Source of the DNA: Nocardioides sp. NBC_00368
GTDB lineage: Bacteria; Actinomycetota; Actinomycetes; Propionibacteriales; Nocardioidaceae
Assembly (NCBI RefSeq): GCF_036090055.1
Contig: NZ_CP107970.1
Span: 4,404,501-4,468,500, forward strand
Direction of reading: 5' to 3'
DNA length: 64,000 bases
In this document: one piece after another, positions 50,031-58,588 of the stretch
Position numbering within the stretch: position 1 is the first letter of the stretch
Layout: each line of letters starts with the position of its first letter
The notes under the pieces: model-generated
Seen by the model: only the letters and a program-made list of their open reading frames with translations
What the model was told of the DNA's origin: nothing
Database searches by the model: none
Made by a program: the position numbers and the translations under genes

Positions 50031-50951
50031 ATGGCGATGGTTGGCAAGCAGGTGGCGCTCGCCCTGGGGGCAGGCGGCGCACGGGGCTACGCCCACCTGG
50101 GCGTCGTACAGGAGCTGCGGGCGCGGGGACACGAGATCGTGGCGGTCGCGGGCACCTCGATGGGGGCGCTGGTCGGCGGCCTGGTCGCAGCCGGCAAGGA
50201 CGAGGAGTTCGCCGGTTGGGCGACGGCGTTGCGGCAGATCGACGTGCTGCGACTGCTCGACCCGAAGTGGCGAGCAGGCGGTGCGTTCAACGCCGAGGGC
50301 GTCGTCGCGGAGCTGGAGAACCTGCTGGGCGAGCAGCTCATCGAGGATCTGCCCGTCCCGTTCACTGCGATCGCGACCGACCTCGAGTCGCACCGCGAGG
50401 TGTGGTTCCAGCGCGGCCCGCTGGTCAAGGCGATCCGGGCCTCGATCGGCATCCCCGGCGTCTTCATGCCGGTGATGTGGAACGGCCGGGTGCTCGTCGA
50501 CGGCGGCCTGCTCAACCCGCTGCCGATGGACCCGACCGCCGCCACCCCGGCCGACCTGACCATCGCGGTCTCGTTGCAGGGTCGGCGCACCCAGCGCGGG
50601 ACGCAAGCACCGGCGGTCGAGAATTCTGCCGCGGTCACTGCCGATGAGGAGGGTACGACGGTCCTCCGGCGGCTCCGCGACAAGCTGGGCGTCGGCGGCG
50701 AGACGACCAGGGCCCCGAAGGCGGAGCCGAGCCGCGCTCAGCCTGATCTGCGCATCGCCGATGTGATGACGCTGTCCTGGGAGGTGATGCAGGAGATGGT
50801 CGCGCGCTACCGGCTGGCAGGGCTGCCGCCCGACGTCCTGATCACCGTCCCGGCCGACGCCGCCCGCACGCTCGACTTCCATCGCGCCGCCGAGATGATC
50901 GAGCTCGGCCGGCAGTTGACGGCCAAAGCGCTCGACGACGCCGGCTGCTGA
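50031..50951 (+). CDS. patatin-like phospholipase (RssA type)
   Basis: The 306-residue protein has the oxyanion loop GAGGARGYAHLG, nucleophile Ser43 in GTSMGA and Asp157 in VDGGLLNP, the Ser/Asp dyad of patatins. A C-terminal helical part (150 residues) is less conserved. Acts as lipid acyl hydrolase in the cytosol or at the membrane. ATG 50031. Confidence 0.92.
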   Translation: MAMVGKQVALALGAGGARGYAHLGVVQELRARGHEIVAVAGTSMGALVGGLVAAGKDEEFAGWATALRQIDVLRLLDPKWRAGGAFNAEGVVAELENLLGEQLIEDLPVPFTAIATDLESHREVWFQRGPLVKAIRASIGIPGVFMPVMWNGRVLVDGGLLNPLPMDPTAATPADLTIAVSLQGRRTQRGTQAPAVENSAAVTADEEGTTVLRRLRDKLGVGGETTRAPKAEPSRAQPDLRIADVMTLSWEVMQEMVARYRLAGLPPDVLITVPADAARTLDFHRAAEMIELGRQLTAKALDDAGC

Positions 50952-50985
50952 GGCTGTCGAGACCCGGCGGCGTACCCTGCCTCCG

Positions 50986-51762
50986 ATGAGCACCTATCGG
51001 TCCGACTGCTCCCGCTGTGCGGGCCTGTGCTGCGTGGCGCTTCCCTTCGCCCGCTCGGCGGACTTTCCGGAGGACAAGGCCGGCGGTGACCCGTGCCGCC
51101 ACCTCGGGCCCGACTTCGGGTGCGGGATCCACGACCAGCTGCGCGAGCGCGGGTATGCCGGGTGCACCGTGTTCGAGTGCTTCGGCGCAGGTCAGCAGGT
51201 CACCCAGGTGACCTTCCGCGGCGCGGACTGGCGCACCGAGCCGGCGTCGCGGCAGGAGATGTTCGACGTCTTCGCCGTGATGCGGCAGCTGCACGAGATG
51301 CTGGCGCTGCTCGAGGAGGCCGGCGGACGAAGCTCATCATCCGACCTCGTCGAGCTGGCCGAGCAGGTCTCCACCGCGGCCGGCGGCTCCGCCGGCCAAG
51401 TGCTCGCCACCGACGTCGGCGCACTTCGTTCGGCGGTCGGGGGCGTGCTCCGCCGGGTGAGCGCAGAGGTACGCCGCCCCGCAGGCCAGGCGCTGGCGGG
51501 TGCCGACCTGCTCGGTCGTGATCTGCGCCGGAGAGACCTGCGTCGTGCCGACCTCAGGGGCGCTCTCCTGGTGGCCGCCGACCTGCGCGGCGTCGATCTC
51601 ACCGACGCCGACCTGCTCGGCGCGGACCTCCGGGACGCGGCCGTCGCGGGCGCGGACCTCTCTCGGGCACTCTTCCTCAGCCAGGCGCAGGTCAATGCCC
51701 TGCGAGGAGACGGGAGCACCCGCCTGCCCGCAGGGCACGACCGGCCCGCCCACTGGGGCTAG
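50986..51762 (+). CDS. Cys-cluster plus pentapeptide-repeat protein
   Basis: The 258-residue protein has an N-terminal metal-like cluster (DCSRCAGLCC, then PCRHLGPDFGCGIHDQL, GCTVFECFG), as in YkgJ-type or UPF0153-like proteins. A middle coiled region follows, and then about ten pentapeptide repeats (A(D/N)LxG pattern: GADLLGRDLRRRDLRRADLRGA, and DLRGVDLTDADLLGADLRDA) at about 165-230. This is a right-handed beta-helix. The fusion is unusual; no function can be given. Confidence 0.85.
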   Translation: MSTYRSDCSRCAGLCCVALPFARSADFPEDKAGGDPCRHLGPDFGCGIHDQLRERGYAGCTVFECFGAGQQVTQVTFRGADWRTEPASRQEMFDVFAVMRQLHEMLALLEEAGGRSSSSDLVELAEQVSTAAGGSAGQVLATDVGALRSAVGGVLRRVSAEVRRPAGQALAGADLLGRDLRRRDLRRADLRGALLVAADLRGVDLTDADLLGADLRDAAVAGADLSRALFLSQAQVNALRGDGSTRLPAGHDRPAHWG

Positions 51763-51766
51763 GGGA

Positions 51767-52813
51767 TCAGCCCAGCGTGGCCGTGTCGATCACGAAGCGG
51801 TAGCGCACGTCGGAGGCCAGGACCCGGGCGTACGCCTCGTTGATCTGGTCCGCCGAGATGACCTCGACGTCGGCGCCGAGGCCGTGCTCGGCGCAGAAGT
51901 CGAGCATCTCCTGGGTCAGCGGGATGCCGCCGATCATCGAGCCTGCGAAGTTGCGGCGGTTGGTGAGCAGCGAGAACACGTTGACGCTCAGCGGCTCGGC
52001 CGGGGCGCCGACGTTGACCATGGTGCCGTCCACGGCGAGCAGCCCCAGGTAGTCGTCGACCGGGATCGGGGCGCTGACCGTGTTCACGATCAGGTCGAAG
52101 CTGTTCTTCAGCGTCTCGAACGTCGCCGGGTCCGAGGTGGCGTAGTAGTGGTCGGCGCCGAGCCGGAGACCGTCCTCCTGCTTCTTCAGCGACTGCGACA
52201 GCACCGTGACCTCGGCGCCCATCGCGTGGGCGATCTTGACGCCCATGTGGCCGAGACCGCCGAGCCCGACGACGGCCACCTTCTTGCCGGGGCCGGCGCC
52301 CCACCGCTTCAGCGGGGCGTACGTCGTGATGCCCGCGCACAGCAGCGGCGTGGCAGCCGCGGGGTCGAGGCCCTCCGGCACCTTGAGCGCGAAGTGGGCG
52401 TCGACGACGACGTGGGTGGAGTAGCCACCCTGGGTGAAGGAGCCGTCACGGTCCTTCGCGGCGTACGTCCCGACAGCGCCGCCGGGGGTCGAGCAGTGCT
52501 GCTCATCGCCGTTGCGGCAGTTGTCGCAATCGCGACACGAGTTGACGAAGCAGCCGACGCCGACGCGGTCGCCGACCTTGTGCTCGGTGACCGCGGAGCC
52601 GACCTCGGTGACGCGGCCGACGATCTCGTGGCCCGGGACGACCGGGAACGGCTGCGGGCCCCAGTCGCCGTTGACGGTGTGGATGTCGGAGTGGCAGATG
52701 CCGGCGTACTCGATCGCGATGAGGACGTCGTTCGCGCCGACCGGGCGGCGCTCGATGGTGGTCGGGGCCAGCGGCTCGCCGGCGGAGGGGGCTGCGTACG
52801 CGTTGACGCGCAT
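51767..52813 (-). CDS. zinc-dependent alcohol dehydrogenase (AdhC/YahK type)
   Basis: The 348-residue protein has catalytic zinc ligands Cys40 (AGICHSD) and His62/Glu63 (PGHEIVGR), a structural zinc loop [16 protein letters not shown] and NAD(P) motif [13 protein letters not shown]. It matches aldehyde-responsive AdhC/cinnamyl-alcohol DH proteins. It follows the MerR gene by 32 bases, as in nmlR-adhC operons. Confidence 0.92.
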   Translation of the reverse strand: MRVNAYAAPSAGEPLAPTTIERRPVGANDVLIAIEYAGICHSDIHTVNGDWGPQPFPVVPGHEIVGRVTEVGSAVTEHKVGDRVGVGCFVNSCRDCDNCRNGDEQHCSTPGGAVGTYAAKDRDGSFTQGGYSTHVVVDAHFALKVPEGLDPAAATPLLCAGITTYAPLKRWGAGPGKKVAVVGLGGLGHMGVKIAHAMGAEVTVLSQSLKKQEDGLRLGADHYYATSDPATFETLKNSFDLIVNTVSAPIPVDDYLGLLAVDGTMVNVGAPAEPLSVNVFSLLTNRRNFAGSMIGGIPLTQEMLDFCAEHGLGADVEVISADQINEAYARVLASDVRYRFVIDTATLG

Positions 52814-52845
52814 GGATGTTCTCCTGAGTCTGAGATGGGGGTGGA

Positions 52846-53304
52846 TCAGTGGTTCTCGCGGCTGCGGATCTGGCCGGCCAGCGCGTGTGCCTGCTCGCCG
52901 ATCTCATCGGCGCGCGCCTCGTCGCCGGCCGCGACGGCTCGCCAGTAGTCGGTCTTGAGGCCGACGTACGCCCGCCGCAGCTCGAGAAACTCGGCCTCCC
53001 GGGCGAGGTGCGCGGCGTGCTCGGTGAGCATGTCGATCTGCTCGCGCGCGCCGTCGCGGCCGAGACGGCTGTTGCCGACGTACGTCCTCATGTCGTCGAT
53101 CGAGAGGCCGATCGCAGCGAGGCAGGCGACGCCGGTCAGGCGGTCCAGGTCGGACTCGTCGTAGACCCGGTGGCCGCTGCTCGCGCCGCGGCTCACCGGC
53201 TCGATCAGCCCGATCGTCTCGTAGTAGCGCAGCGTGCTGGCCGGCAGTCCGGTCAGCGTCGCCACCTCCCGGATCGTGTAGGTCCGAGTCGTCGATGCAG
53301 TCAC
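52846..53304 (-). CDS. MerR-family regulator, NmlR/AdhR type
   Basis: The 152-residue protein has a MerR HTH ([28 protein letters not shown]) and a helical C-terminus with [18 protein letters not shown]. Length and paired adhC gene fit the NmlR/AdhR group that responds to aldehydes and nitrosative stress. It starts at GTG 53304 directly behind a promoter, with no room for a ribosome site. Confidence 0.87.
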   Translation of the reverse strand: MTASTTRTYTIREVATLTGLPASTLRYYETIGLIEPVSRGASSGHRVYDESDLDRLTGVACLAAIGLSIDDMRTYVGNSRLGRDGAREQIDMLTEHAAHLAREAEFLELRRAYVGLKTDYWRAVAAGDEARADEIGEQAHALAGQIRSRENH

Positions 53305-53311
53305 GTCAAGG

Positions 53312-53341
53312 ACGCTAAGAACTTCAAGTACTTGAAGTCAA
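53312..53341 (-). promoter_or_regulatory. MerR-type promoter with perfect 18-bp operator palindrome
   Basis: On the minus strand TTGACT (53341-53336) and TAGCGT (53317-53312) are 18 bases apart, longer than usual as in MerR-controlled promoters. ACTTCAAGTACTTGAAGT (53321-53338) is a perfect palindrome covering that spacer. Transcription would start near 53305, so GTG 53304 is nearly leaderless. Confidence 0.75.
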
Positions 53342-53509
53342 AGGGCAGATTTGTCGATTTGTCTCTCGCCCGCCCGGCGCCCCGATGTGTGACTTCGACC
53401 GCGAGATGAAGCGCCGTGCCGGTGTCGTGCGAGACACTGCTGCACCCGGGCGTCCCGGAGCCGGATCGGGTGACTGTGGACGCACGCCTCGACGACGAAA
53501 GGCTCGGCA

Positions 53510-53983
53510 ATGTCAGTGGTCGATGTGACCGCTCCTTCGGTGGTTCGGCAAGAACAGCTCTTCGAGCAGATCGCCATCCGTCTCCCTGACGAGGTCGACG
53601 GCGATTGGACGATGCTCGTCTTCAACCACCGCAACCTCTCGCGCCTCTTCGACGGTCGTATCGACATCCATCGACCAGGTGGCTACATCGACTACTCCTT
53701 GCCTCCGGACGTGGTCGTCCCGTCGATCGACGAGCTCAGGCGGGTCATGTACCGGCCCGGAAGGGGCACCTGGTTCTCGGGGCAATGGACCATCACCAAC
53801 ATCGGCGGCAACGGCGAGAAGATCTCGGCCAACGCCTCGTTCAATCGCGACGACGAGCCCGTGTGGCGCCGCGTCGTGCACTCCGAGCTGTACGCCCTCG
53901 ACCTCGAAGCCTTTCCGCGCGACGAGGAGAGCATCCCTGACTGGCTCCGTCAGAAGGTCGCCGAGGCACGAAGTGTGTCCTAG
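53510..53983 (+). CDS. orphan immunity-like protein (YezG/DUF600-like)
   Basis: The 157-residue acidic protein has LFEQIAIRLPDEVDGDWTMLVF near the start and a C-terminal helical region FPRDEESIPDWLRQKVAEAR. The N-terminal pattern and size resemble YezG/DUF600-type immunity proteins of polymorphic toxins. No toxin gene is next to it. Weak assignment; the protein itself looks real (start ATG 53510 before a good frame). Confidence 0.6.
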   Translation: MSVVDVTAPSVVRQEQLFEQIAIRLPDEVDGDWTMLVFNHRNLSRLFDGRIDIHRPGGYIDYSLPPDVVVPSIDELRRVMYRPGRGTWFSGQWTITNIGGNGEKISANASFNRDDEPVWRRVVHSELYALDLEAFPRDEESIPDWLRQKVAEARSVS

Positions 53984-54080
53984 AAACACGGTGGGCGGTC
54001 CTTCCTCAGGACCAGCGATCTTGCACTTCTGAAGAGCTCGCTCGGAGCCGTCGAAAAAAGGTCAGAACTTCCGCTTGACC

Positions 54081-54109
54081 TTGACCCAGCGTCAACCCTC
54101 GACGCTATT
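54081..54109 (+). promoter_or_regulatory. promoter of the DrrAB-type exporter
   Basis: TTGACC (54081-54086) is followed at a 16-base gap by CGCTAT (54103-54108). TTGAC-CCAGC-GTCAA (54081-54095) is an inverted repeat between them. The expected start, about 54115, coincides with ATG 54114, so the message is probably leaderless. Confidence 0.55.
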
Positions 54110-54113
54110 CGAC

Positions 54114-54902
54114 ATGAACCCGACACCAGCAATCGAGATCGCCGGACTGACCAAGTCCTACGGCGACGTACATGTCCTCCAGGGCGTCGACCTGAGCGTC
54201 GAGAAGGGCAGCATCTTCGCCCTCCTCGGCTCCAACGGCGCCGGCAAGACCACGACCGTGAAGATCCTGACGACGCTCCTCAAGGCGGACGGCGGCCAGG
54301 CGACGGTCAACGGCTTCGACGTCGCGACCCAGGCCCAGGACGTACGCACGTCCATCAGCCTCACCGGCCAGTTCGCCGCCGTCGACGAGATCCTGACCGG
54401 CCGCGAGAACCTCATCCTGATCGCCAAGCTGCTCCGCCAGAAGAACCCGGGGGCGGTCGCCGACGAGCTCCTCGCCCGGTTCTCGCTCACCGAGGCCGGC
54501 AACCGCAAGGTCGCGACGTACTCCGGTGGTATGCGCCGCCGGATCGACATCGCGATGAGCCTCATCGGCAACCCGCCGGTGATCTTCCTCGACGAGCCGA
54601 CCACCGGCCTCGACCCGGAGGCCCGGATCGAGGTGTGGCAGACCGTCAAGGAGCTCGCCGACAACGGCACGACGGTGCTGCTCACCACGCAGTACCTCGA
54701 GGAGGCCGAGCAGCTCGCCGACCGGATCGCGATCCTCCACGAGGGCCGCATCATCGCCAACGGCACCCTCGCCGAGCTCAAGGCGATGTTCCCGCCAGCC
54801 AAGCAGGAGTACGTCGAGAAGCAGCCGTCGCTCGAGGAGATCTTCCTCGCCATCACCGCCAAGTCCAACGGCAAGACCGCCACCCCCGTGAAGGAGTCAT
54901 GA
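54114..54902 (+). CDS. ABC transporter ATP-binding protein, DrrA-type
   Basis: The 262-residue protein has Walker A GSNGAGKTTT, the Q-loop in SISLTGQFAAVDE, the signature YSGGMRRRIDIAMSL, Walker B VIFLDEPTTGLDP and a C-terminal VEKQPSLEEIFLAIT of the DrrA type. It powers export of hydrophobic drugs or antibiotics. ATG 54114 is chosen from the promoter; 13 extra residues from ATG 54075 would lie in the promoter. Confidence 0.93.
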   Translation: MNPTPAIEIAGLTKSYGDVHVLQGVDLSVEKGSIFALLGSNGAGKTTTVKILTTLLKADGGQATVNGFDVATQAQDVRTSISLTGQFAAVDEILTGRENLILIAKLLRQKNPGAVADELLARFSLTEAGNRKVATYSGGMRRRIDIAMSLIGNPPVIFLDEPTTGLDPEARIEVWQTVKELADNGTTVLLTTQYLEEAEQLADRIAILHEGRIIANGTLAELKAMFPPAKQEYVEKQPSLEEIFLAITAKSNGKTATPVKES

Positions 54903-55666
54903 TGACCACGCGATTCTTCGGCGACACCGCCGTCCTGCTCGGCCGTTCCCTGCGACACATCGGCCGCAGCCCCGACACCATCGTCACCACCGCGATCACG
55001 CCGATCGCCATGATGCTCATGTTCGTGTACGTCTTCGGCGGCGCGATCGACACCGGCTCCCACGAGAGCTACGTCAGCTATCAGCTACCGGGCATCCTGT
55101 TGATCACGATCGCCTCCGGCATCGCCTACACCGCCTACCGTCTCTTCCAGGACAAGAACGGCGGCATGTTCGACCGGTTCCAGTCGATGCCGATCGCTCG
55201 GTCGGCGGTGCTGTGGGGTCACGTGCTGACCTCGGTGGTCGCAAACATGATCTCGCTGGTCGTGGTGGTACTCGTCGCCCTGCTGATGGGCTTCCGCACC
55301 AGTGCGAGCGTGCTCGACTGGCTCGCCGTGGTCGGCATCCTGGCCCTGTTCACCCTCGCGCTGACCTGGCTCGCGGTGGTCCCGGGACTGACGGCCGGCA
55401 CGGTCGAGGGAGCCAGCGCGTTCTCCTACCCGCTGATCTTCCTGCCCTTCCTCAGCTCGGCGTTCGTGCCGACCGACACGATGCCCGGGCCGGTGCGAGC
55501 CTTCGCCGAGCACCAGCCGGTCACCTCGATCGTCGACTCCATCCGGGCGATCTTCGCCGGTCAGAAGCTCGGCAACGAGCTGTGGATCGCACTGGCCTGG
55601 TGCGTCGGCCTCCTGGCCGTCGCGTACGTCCTGGCCACCGCGGCCTACCGCCGCAAGTTCGCCTAA
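54902..55666 (+). CDS. ABC-2 type transporter permease, DrrB-type
   Basis: The 254-residue protein has six membrane helices and ABC-2 motifs (LPGILLITIASGIAYTAYRL, DRFQSMPIARSAVLWG, PLIFLPFLSSAFVPTDTMPG). Start ATG 54902 is favoured by AAGGAG at 54891-54896; ATG 54899 is an alternative. It overlaps the ATPase gene (ATGATG region). Confidence 0.93.
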   Translation: MTTRFFGDTAVLLGRSLRHIGRSPDTIVTTAITPIAMMLMFVYVFGGAIDTGSHESYVSYQLPGILLITIASGIAYTAYRLFQDKNGGMFDRFQSMPIARSAVLWGHVLTSVVANMISLVVVVLVALLMGFRTSASVLDWLAVVGILALFTLALTWLAVVPGLTAGTVEGASAFSYPLIFLPFLSSAFVPTDTMPGPVRAFAEHQPVTSIVDSIRAIFAGQKLGNELWIALAWCVGLLAVAYVLATAAYRRKFA

Positions 55667-55687
55667 ACCGCGAGACAAAGGACGGTG

Positions 55688-55707
55688 TTCCCGTCACTAT
55701 TCGGGAA
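55688..55707 (+). promoter_or_regulatory. inverted repeat over the MerR gene start
   Basis: TTCCCG (55688-55693) and CGGGAA (55702-55707) bracket a -10-like CACTAT (55695-55700), and the expected transcription start falls on ATG 55707. A candidate autoregulatory operator, and again a leaderless start. No good -35 is seen. Confidence 0.5.
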
Positions 55708-56480
55708 TGCTCACGATCAGCCAGCTGGCGTCGTACGCCGGTGTCACCGTCAGGGCCGTGCGCCACTACCACGCCAAAGGGCTGCTGGTGGAGCCAGAGC
55801 GCGACCACTCGGGATACCGACGCTACGACGCCGCTGCTGTGGTCGACCTGATCAAGATCCGCATCCTCGCCGACGCCGGCGTCCCGCTCTCCCGTGTCAA
55901 GGAGCTGCTGGACGCCGGCGACGACGATTTCAAGAAGGCCGTCGCCGAGATCGACAAGCGCCTCCGGCAGGAGATCCGCGAGCGCCAGGGCCACCGCGAG
56001 CGGATCGCCCGCCTCGTTCACGGTGACGGCCTCGCCCTCCCGCCCGAGGCGGTCGCCTATCTGGAGCGGATGCGGGAGCTCGGCATCCCGGAGCGGATGA
56101 TCCAGGGCGAGCGCGACGCCTGGATCCTCGTCGCCGCCCAGCAGCCGCAGAGCATGGAGGCCTTCATCCGCAACAAGGTCGGCCAGCTCGACGACCCCTC
56201 GGTCGTGGAGACCTACCGCGAGCTGGAGGCCATGCTCGACTGGGAGCCCGGCGACCCCCGTCTCGAGACCATCGCCGACCAGATCGTCGCCCAGATGAAC
56301 GCGGTCTCCGACGAGGACTGGGCCGCCTACGTCGACGGCGACCAGGCCATGCCCGACGAGCTCGCCTCCCTGCTCGACTCGATGTTCGTCGAGCAGGTCC
56401 CCGTCGCCCGCGACCTCATGCGGCTGGTCGAGAAGCGCGGCTACTCCGGCTGGACCAAGCTCGAGCGGATCCGGGACTAG
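55707..56480 (+). CDS. MerR-family regulator with long effector domain
   Basis: The 257-residue protein has an N-terminal MerR HTH (MLTISQLASYAGVTVRAVRHYHAKGLL, then GYRRYDAAAVVDLIKIRILADAGVPL). A 160-residue helical effector part contains EAFIRNKVGQLDDPSVVETYRELEAMLDW. Such regulators often bind the drug exported by a neighbouring ABC system, here the DrrAB pair 40 bases upstream. Confidence 0.88.
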   Translation: MLTISQLASYAGVTVRAVRHYHAKGLLVEPERDHSGYRRYDAAAVVDLIKIRILADAGVPLSRVKELLDAGDDDFKKAVAEIDKRLRQEIRERQGHRERIARLVHGDGLALPPEAVAYLERMRELGIPERMIQGERDAWILVAAQQPQSMEAFIRNKVGQLDDPSVVETYRELEAMLDWEPGDPRLETIADQIVAQMNAVSDEDWAAYVDGDQAMPDELASLLDSMFVEQVPVARDLMRLVEKRGYSGWTKLERIRD

Positions 56481-56510
56481 AAGACGTACGCCCCGGGGTG
56501 CTCCGGCGGC

Positions 56511-57398
56511 TCAGGCGCCGGCGATCGCGAGGAGGTCGCGGACCGGTCCCGCGGGAGGGCGACCGCCACCGACCCATACGGCTCGGAACTCCCGGGACAG
56601 GTCCAGCTCTGCCACCGGCACCCGGACCAGGGTGCCCTGGTCGACGTCGGCCTGGGTCGCCCGGCTCGACACGAATGCCGGCGACCCGCCCGCGCGGACG
56701 GCGGCGAGGATCGCGGCGTTCGTCGCGAACTCCACCTCGGGATCCGCCAGCCGCTCGCCGGCGGCTGCGAGCGCGGACTCCACGACCGCCCGTGTGCCGG
56801 AGCCGTGCTCGCGACAGGTCAGCGGGCGGGTCGCGAGCTCGCGCGCGCTGATCCCGGCGCGGCGTCGGGCCCAGCGGTCGTCGGGCGCCGCGACCAGCAC
56901 GAGGTCGTCCACGCCGACCTTCGTGGTGGAGAGTCCCGCGGTGTCGACCGGGCCTTCGACGAAGCCAAGGTCCGCCTCGCCCTGCCGCACGGCGGTGACG
57001 ACGTCCTCGGAGTTCGCGGCGCGAAGGCTCACCGCCACCCGTCGCTGCTGCCGGAGACGTACGAGCCAGCGGGGGAGCAGATACTCCGCCGTCGTCATGG
57101 ATGCGTGCACGTGCAGCTCGTCGGAGCGCCCGCTTCACAGCGTCTGCAGCGCGGTCTCGATCTCGTCGGCGCGCTCGAGCAGGTCGACGCTCCACTCGAC
57201 CAGCAGCTTCCCCGCCTGGGTCAACGCCGATCCGCGCCGCGCCCGCTGCACCAGCACCAGCCCGACCTGGGTCTCCATCGCCCGCAGCCGCTCCGAAGCG
57301 GACTGCTGCGATATCCCTGCCGCCCGGCCCGCGGCGCCGATGCTGCCCAGCCGAGCGACGTCGGCGAGCAGCCGGAGGGACGGGAGATCGGGCAACAT
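56511..57398 (-). pseudogene. LysR-family regulator interrupted by an in-frame stop
   Basis: The N-terminal HTH part (MLPDLPSLRLLADVARLGSIGAAGRAAGISQQSASERL..., residues 1-87, from ATG 57398) ends at TGA 57137-57135. The same reading frame continues at once as SGRSDELHVHASMTTAEYLLPRWL and a full effector domain to 56511. Joined, the length (about 295 residues) is normal for LysR. A single-base nonsense change (CGA to TGA would fit) explains it without a frameshift. A sequencing error is possible. It lies beside the TDT transporter gene and was probably its regulator. Confidence 0.85.
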
Positions 57399-57474
57399 GG
57401 TCACAGGGTATCCCTGTGAGCCCACAGCCAACTGGGTTCTACCGGCGGCCGGCGCCCGCGCCGAGCATGGAGAC

Positions 57475-58557
57475 ATGAGGCTCCCCTACGGTCCGAACTG
57501 GTACGCAGCCACGATGGGCACCGGCATCGTCGCCGTCGTTCTGCCCGGTCTTCCCTTCGCGGTGCCGGGGGCGGTGCCGGTCGCGCTGGCGTTCTGGCTG
57601 GCGGCGAGCCTTCTCCTGGCTGCCACGGTGGCGGTGATGCTGCACGGCGTCCGGCAGGACGGCTCGCTGCTGCGCCGTCACTACGACGACCCGGTGTTGT
57701 CCCACTTCTACGGAGCTCCGGCGATGGCGCTGATGACGGTCGGGGCCGGCGCGGTCGTGGTCGGGCAGGACGTACTCGGTGCCCGTGCGGCGGTCGGGCT
57801 GGGCGCGGTCCTGTGGGCGGCGGGCACGCTCCTCGGCCTGTGGACCGCGATCGCCGTGCCCTACCGGGCGATCACTCGCCACGAGGTCGCCGACGACAGC
57901 GCCACCGGCGGGTGGCTGATGCCGGTCGTTCCGCCCATGGTCTCGGCGACGACCGGCGCCGCTCTCGTGCCGTACCTCCCGGCCGGGCAGCCCCGCGAGA
58001 CCCTTCTCCTCGTCTGCTACGCCTTCGTCGGGCTGACCGTGATCGCCGGCTTCCTCGTGCTCAACCAGCTCTGGCAGCGGCTGATCCGTCACGGGGCATT
58101 GACCCCGGCGACGTTGCCGACCGTGTGGATCGTGCTCGGTTTCCTCGGTCAGTCGACGACGGCGGTCCATCACCTCGGCGTGCTCGCGCCCTCGGTGGTG
58201 CCCGGCTACGGGCACGCCCTCAGCATGCTCGCGGTCTGCTACGGCGTGCCGGTGTGGGGTTTCACCGTGCTGTGGAGCGCGCTCGCGCTCGCGCTGACGG
58301 TGCGCCAGGTTCGCGACGGGCTGCCGGTGACGGCGACCTGGTGGTCGTTCACGTTCCCGGTCCGGACCGTCGCCACGGGCAGCAGTGCCCTCGCCTCCGC
58401 GACCGGTCTCGCGCTCTTCGAGATCGGAGCCGGGATCGCGACCCTCGGACTGTTGCTGGGGTGGCTCGCCGCTGCGTACGGGACCCTGCGGCTCTTCACA
58501 GATCAACCGGTATTGCAACCAGAAGGTTGCAGGATGCTGGTTGAAGTGCAACACTGA
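57475..58557 (+). CDS. TDT-family (TehA/C4-dicarboxylate, SLAC1-like) transporter
   Basis: The 360-residue protein has ten membrane helices and TDT motifs: YGPNWYAATMGTGIVAVVL at the N-terminus, WLMPVVPPMVSATTGA, FLVLNQLWQRLIRHG. Family members move tellurite, malate, sulfite or anions. Divergent from the broken LysR gene. The last 15 residues are encoded by the operator-like repeats at 58514-58572 and are not conserved in appearance. Confidence 0.88.
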   Translation: MRLPYGPNWYAATMGTGIVAVVLPGLPFAVPGAVPVALAFWLAASLLLAATVAVMLHGVRQDGSLLRRHYDDPVLSHFYGAPAMALMTVGAGAVVVGQDVLGARAAVGLGAVLWAAGTLLGLWTAIAVPYRAITRHEVADDSATGGWLMPVVPPMVSATTGAALVPYLPAGQPRETLLLVCYAFVGLTVIAGFLVLNQLWQRLIRHGALTPATLPTVWIVLGFLGQSTTAVHHLGVLAPSVVPGYGHALSMLAVCYGVPVWGFTVLWSALALALTVRQVRDGLPVTATWWSFTFPVRTVATGSSALASATGLALFEIGAGIATLGLLLGWLAAAYGTLRLFTDQPVLQPEGCRMLVEVQH

Positions 58558-58572
58558 GGTTGCACTTCAACC
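58514..58572. promoter_or_regulatory. GGTTGCA repeats and hairpin before the AHSA1-ArsR operon
   Basis: TGCAACC-AGAA-GGTTGCA (58514-58531) is followed by a perfect 14-bp inverted repeat (58539-58552 with 58559-58572), loop of 6, built on GGTTGAAGTGCAAC. They cover the end of the TDT gene and lie 17 bases before ATG 58589. Likely operators for the ArsR repressor encoded below; a terminator for the TDT gene is the alternative. Confidence 0.6.
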
Positions 58573-58588
58573 TATCCGAGGAGGACCC

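Noticed and set aside
51740..51790. Terminator between the pentapeptide and alcohol dehydrogenase genes
   Set aside because: Only a short, imperfect CTGGGG/CCCAG pairing is present; too weak to annotate.
57099..57140. Frameshift in the LysR gene
   Set aside because: Both parts are in the same reading frame; only a TGA codon separates them, so it is a nonsense change, not a frameshift.
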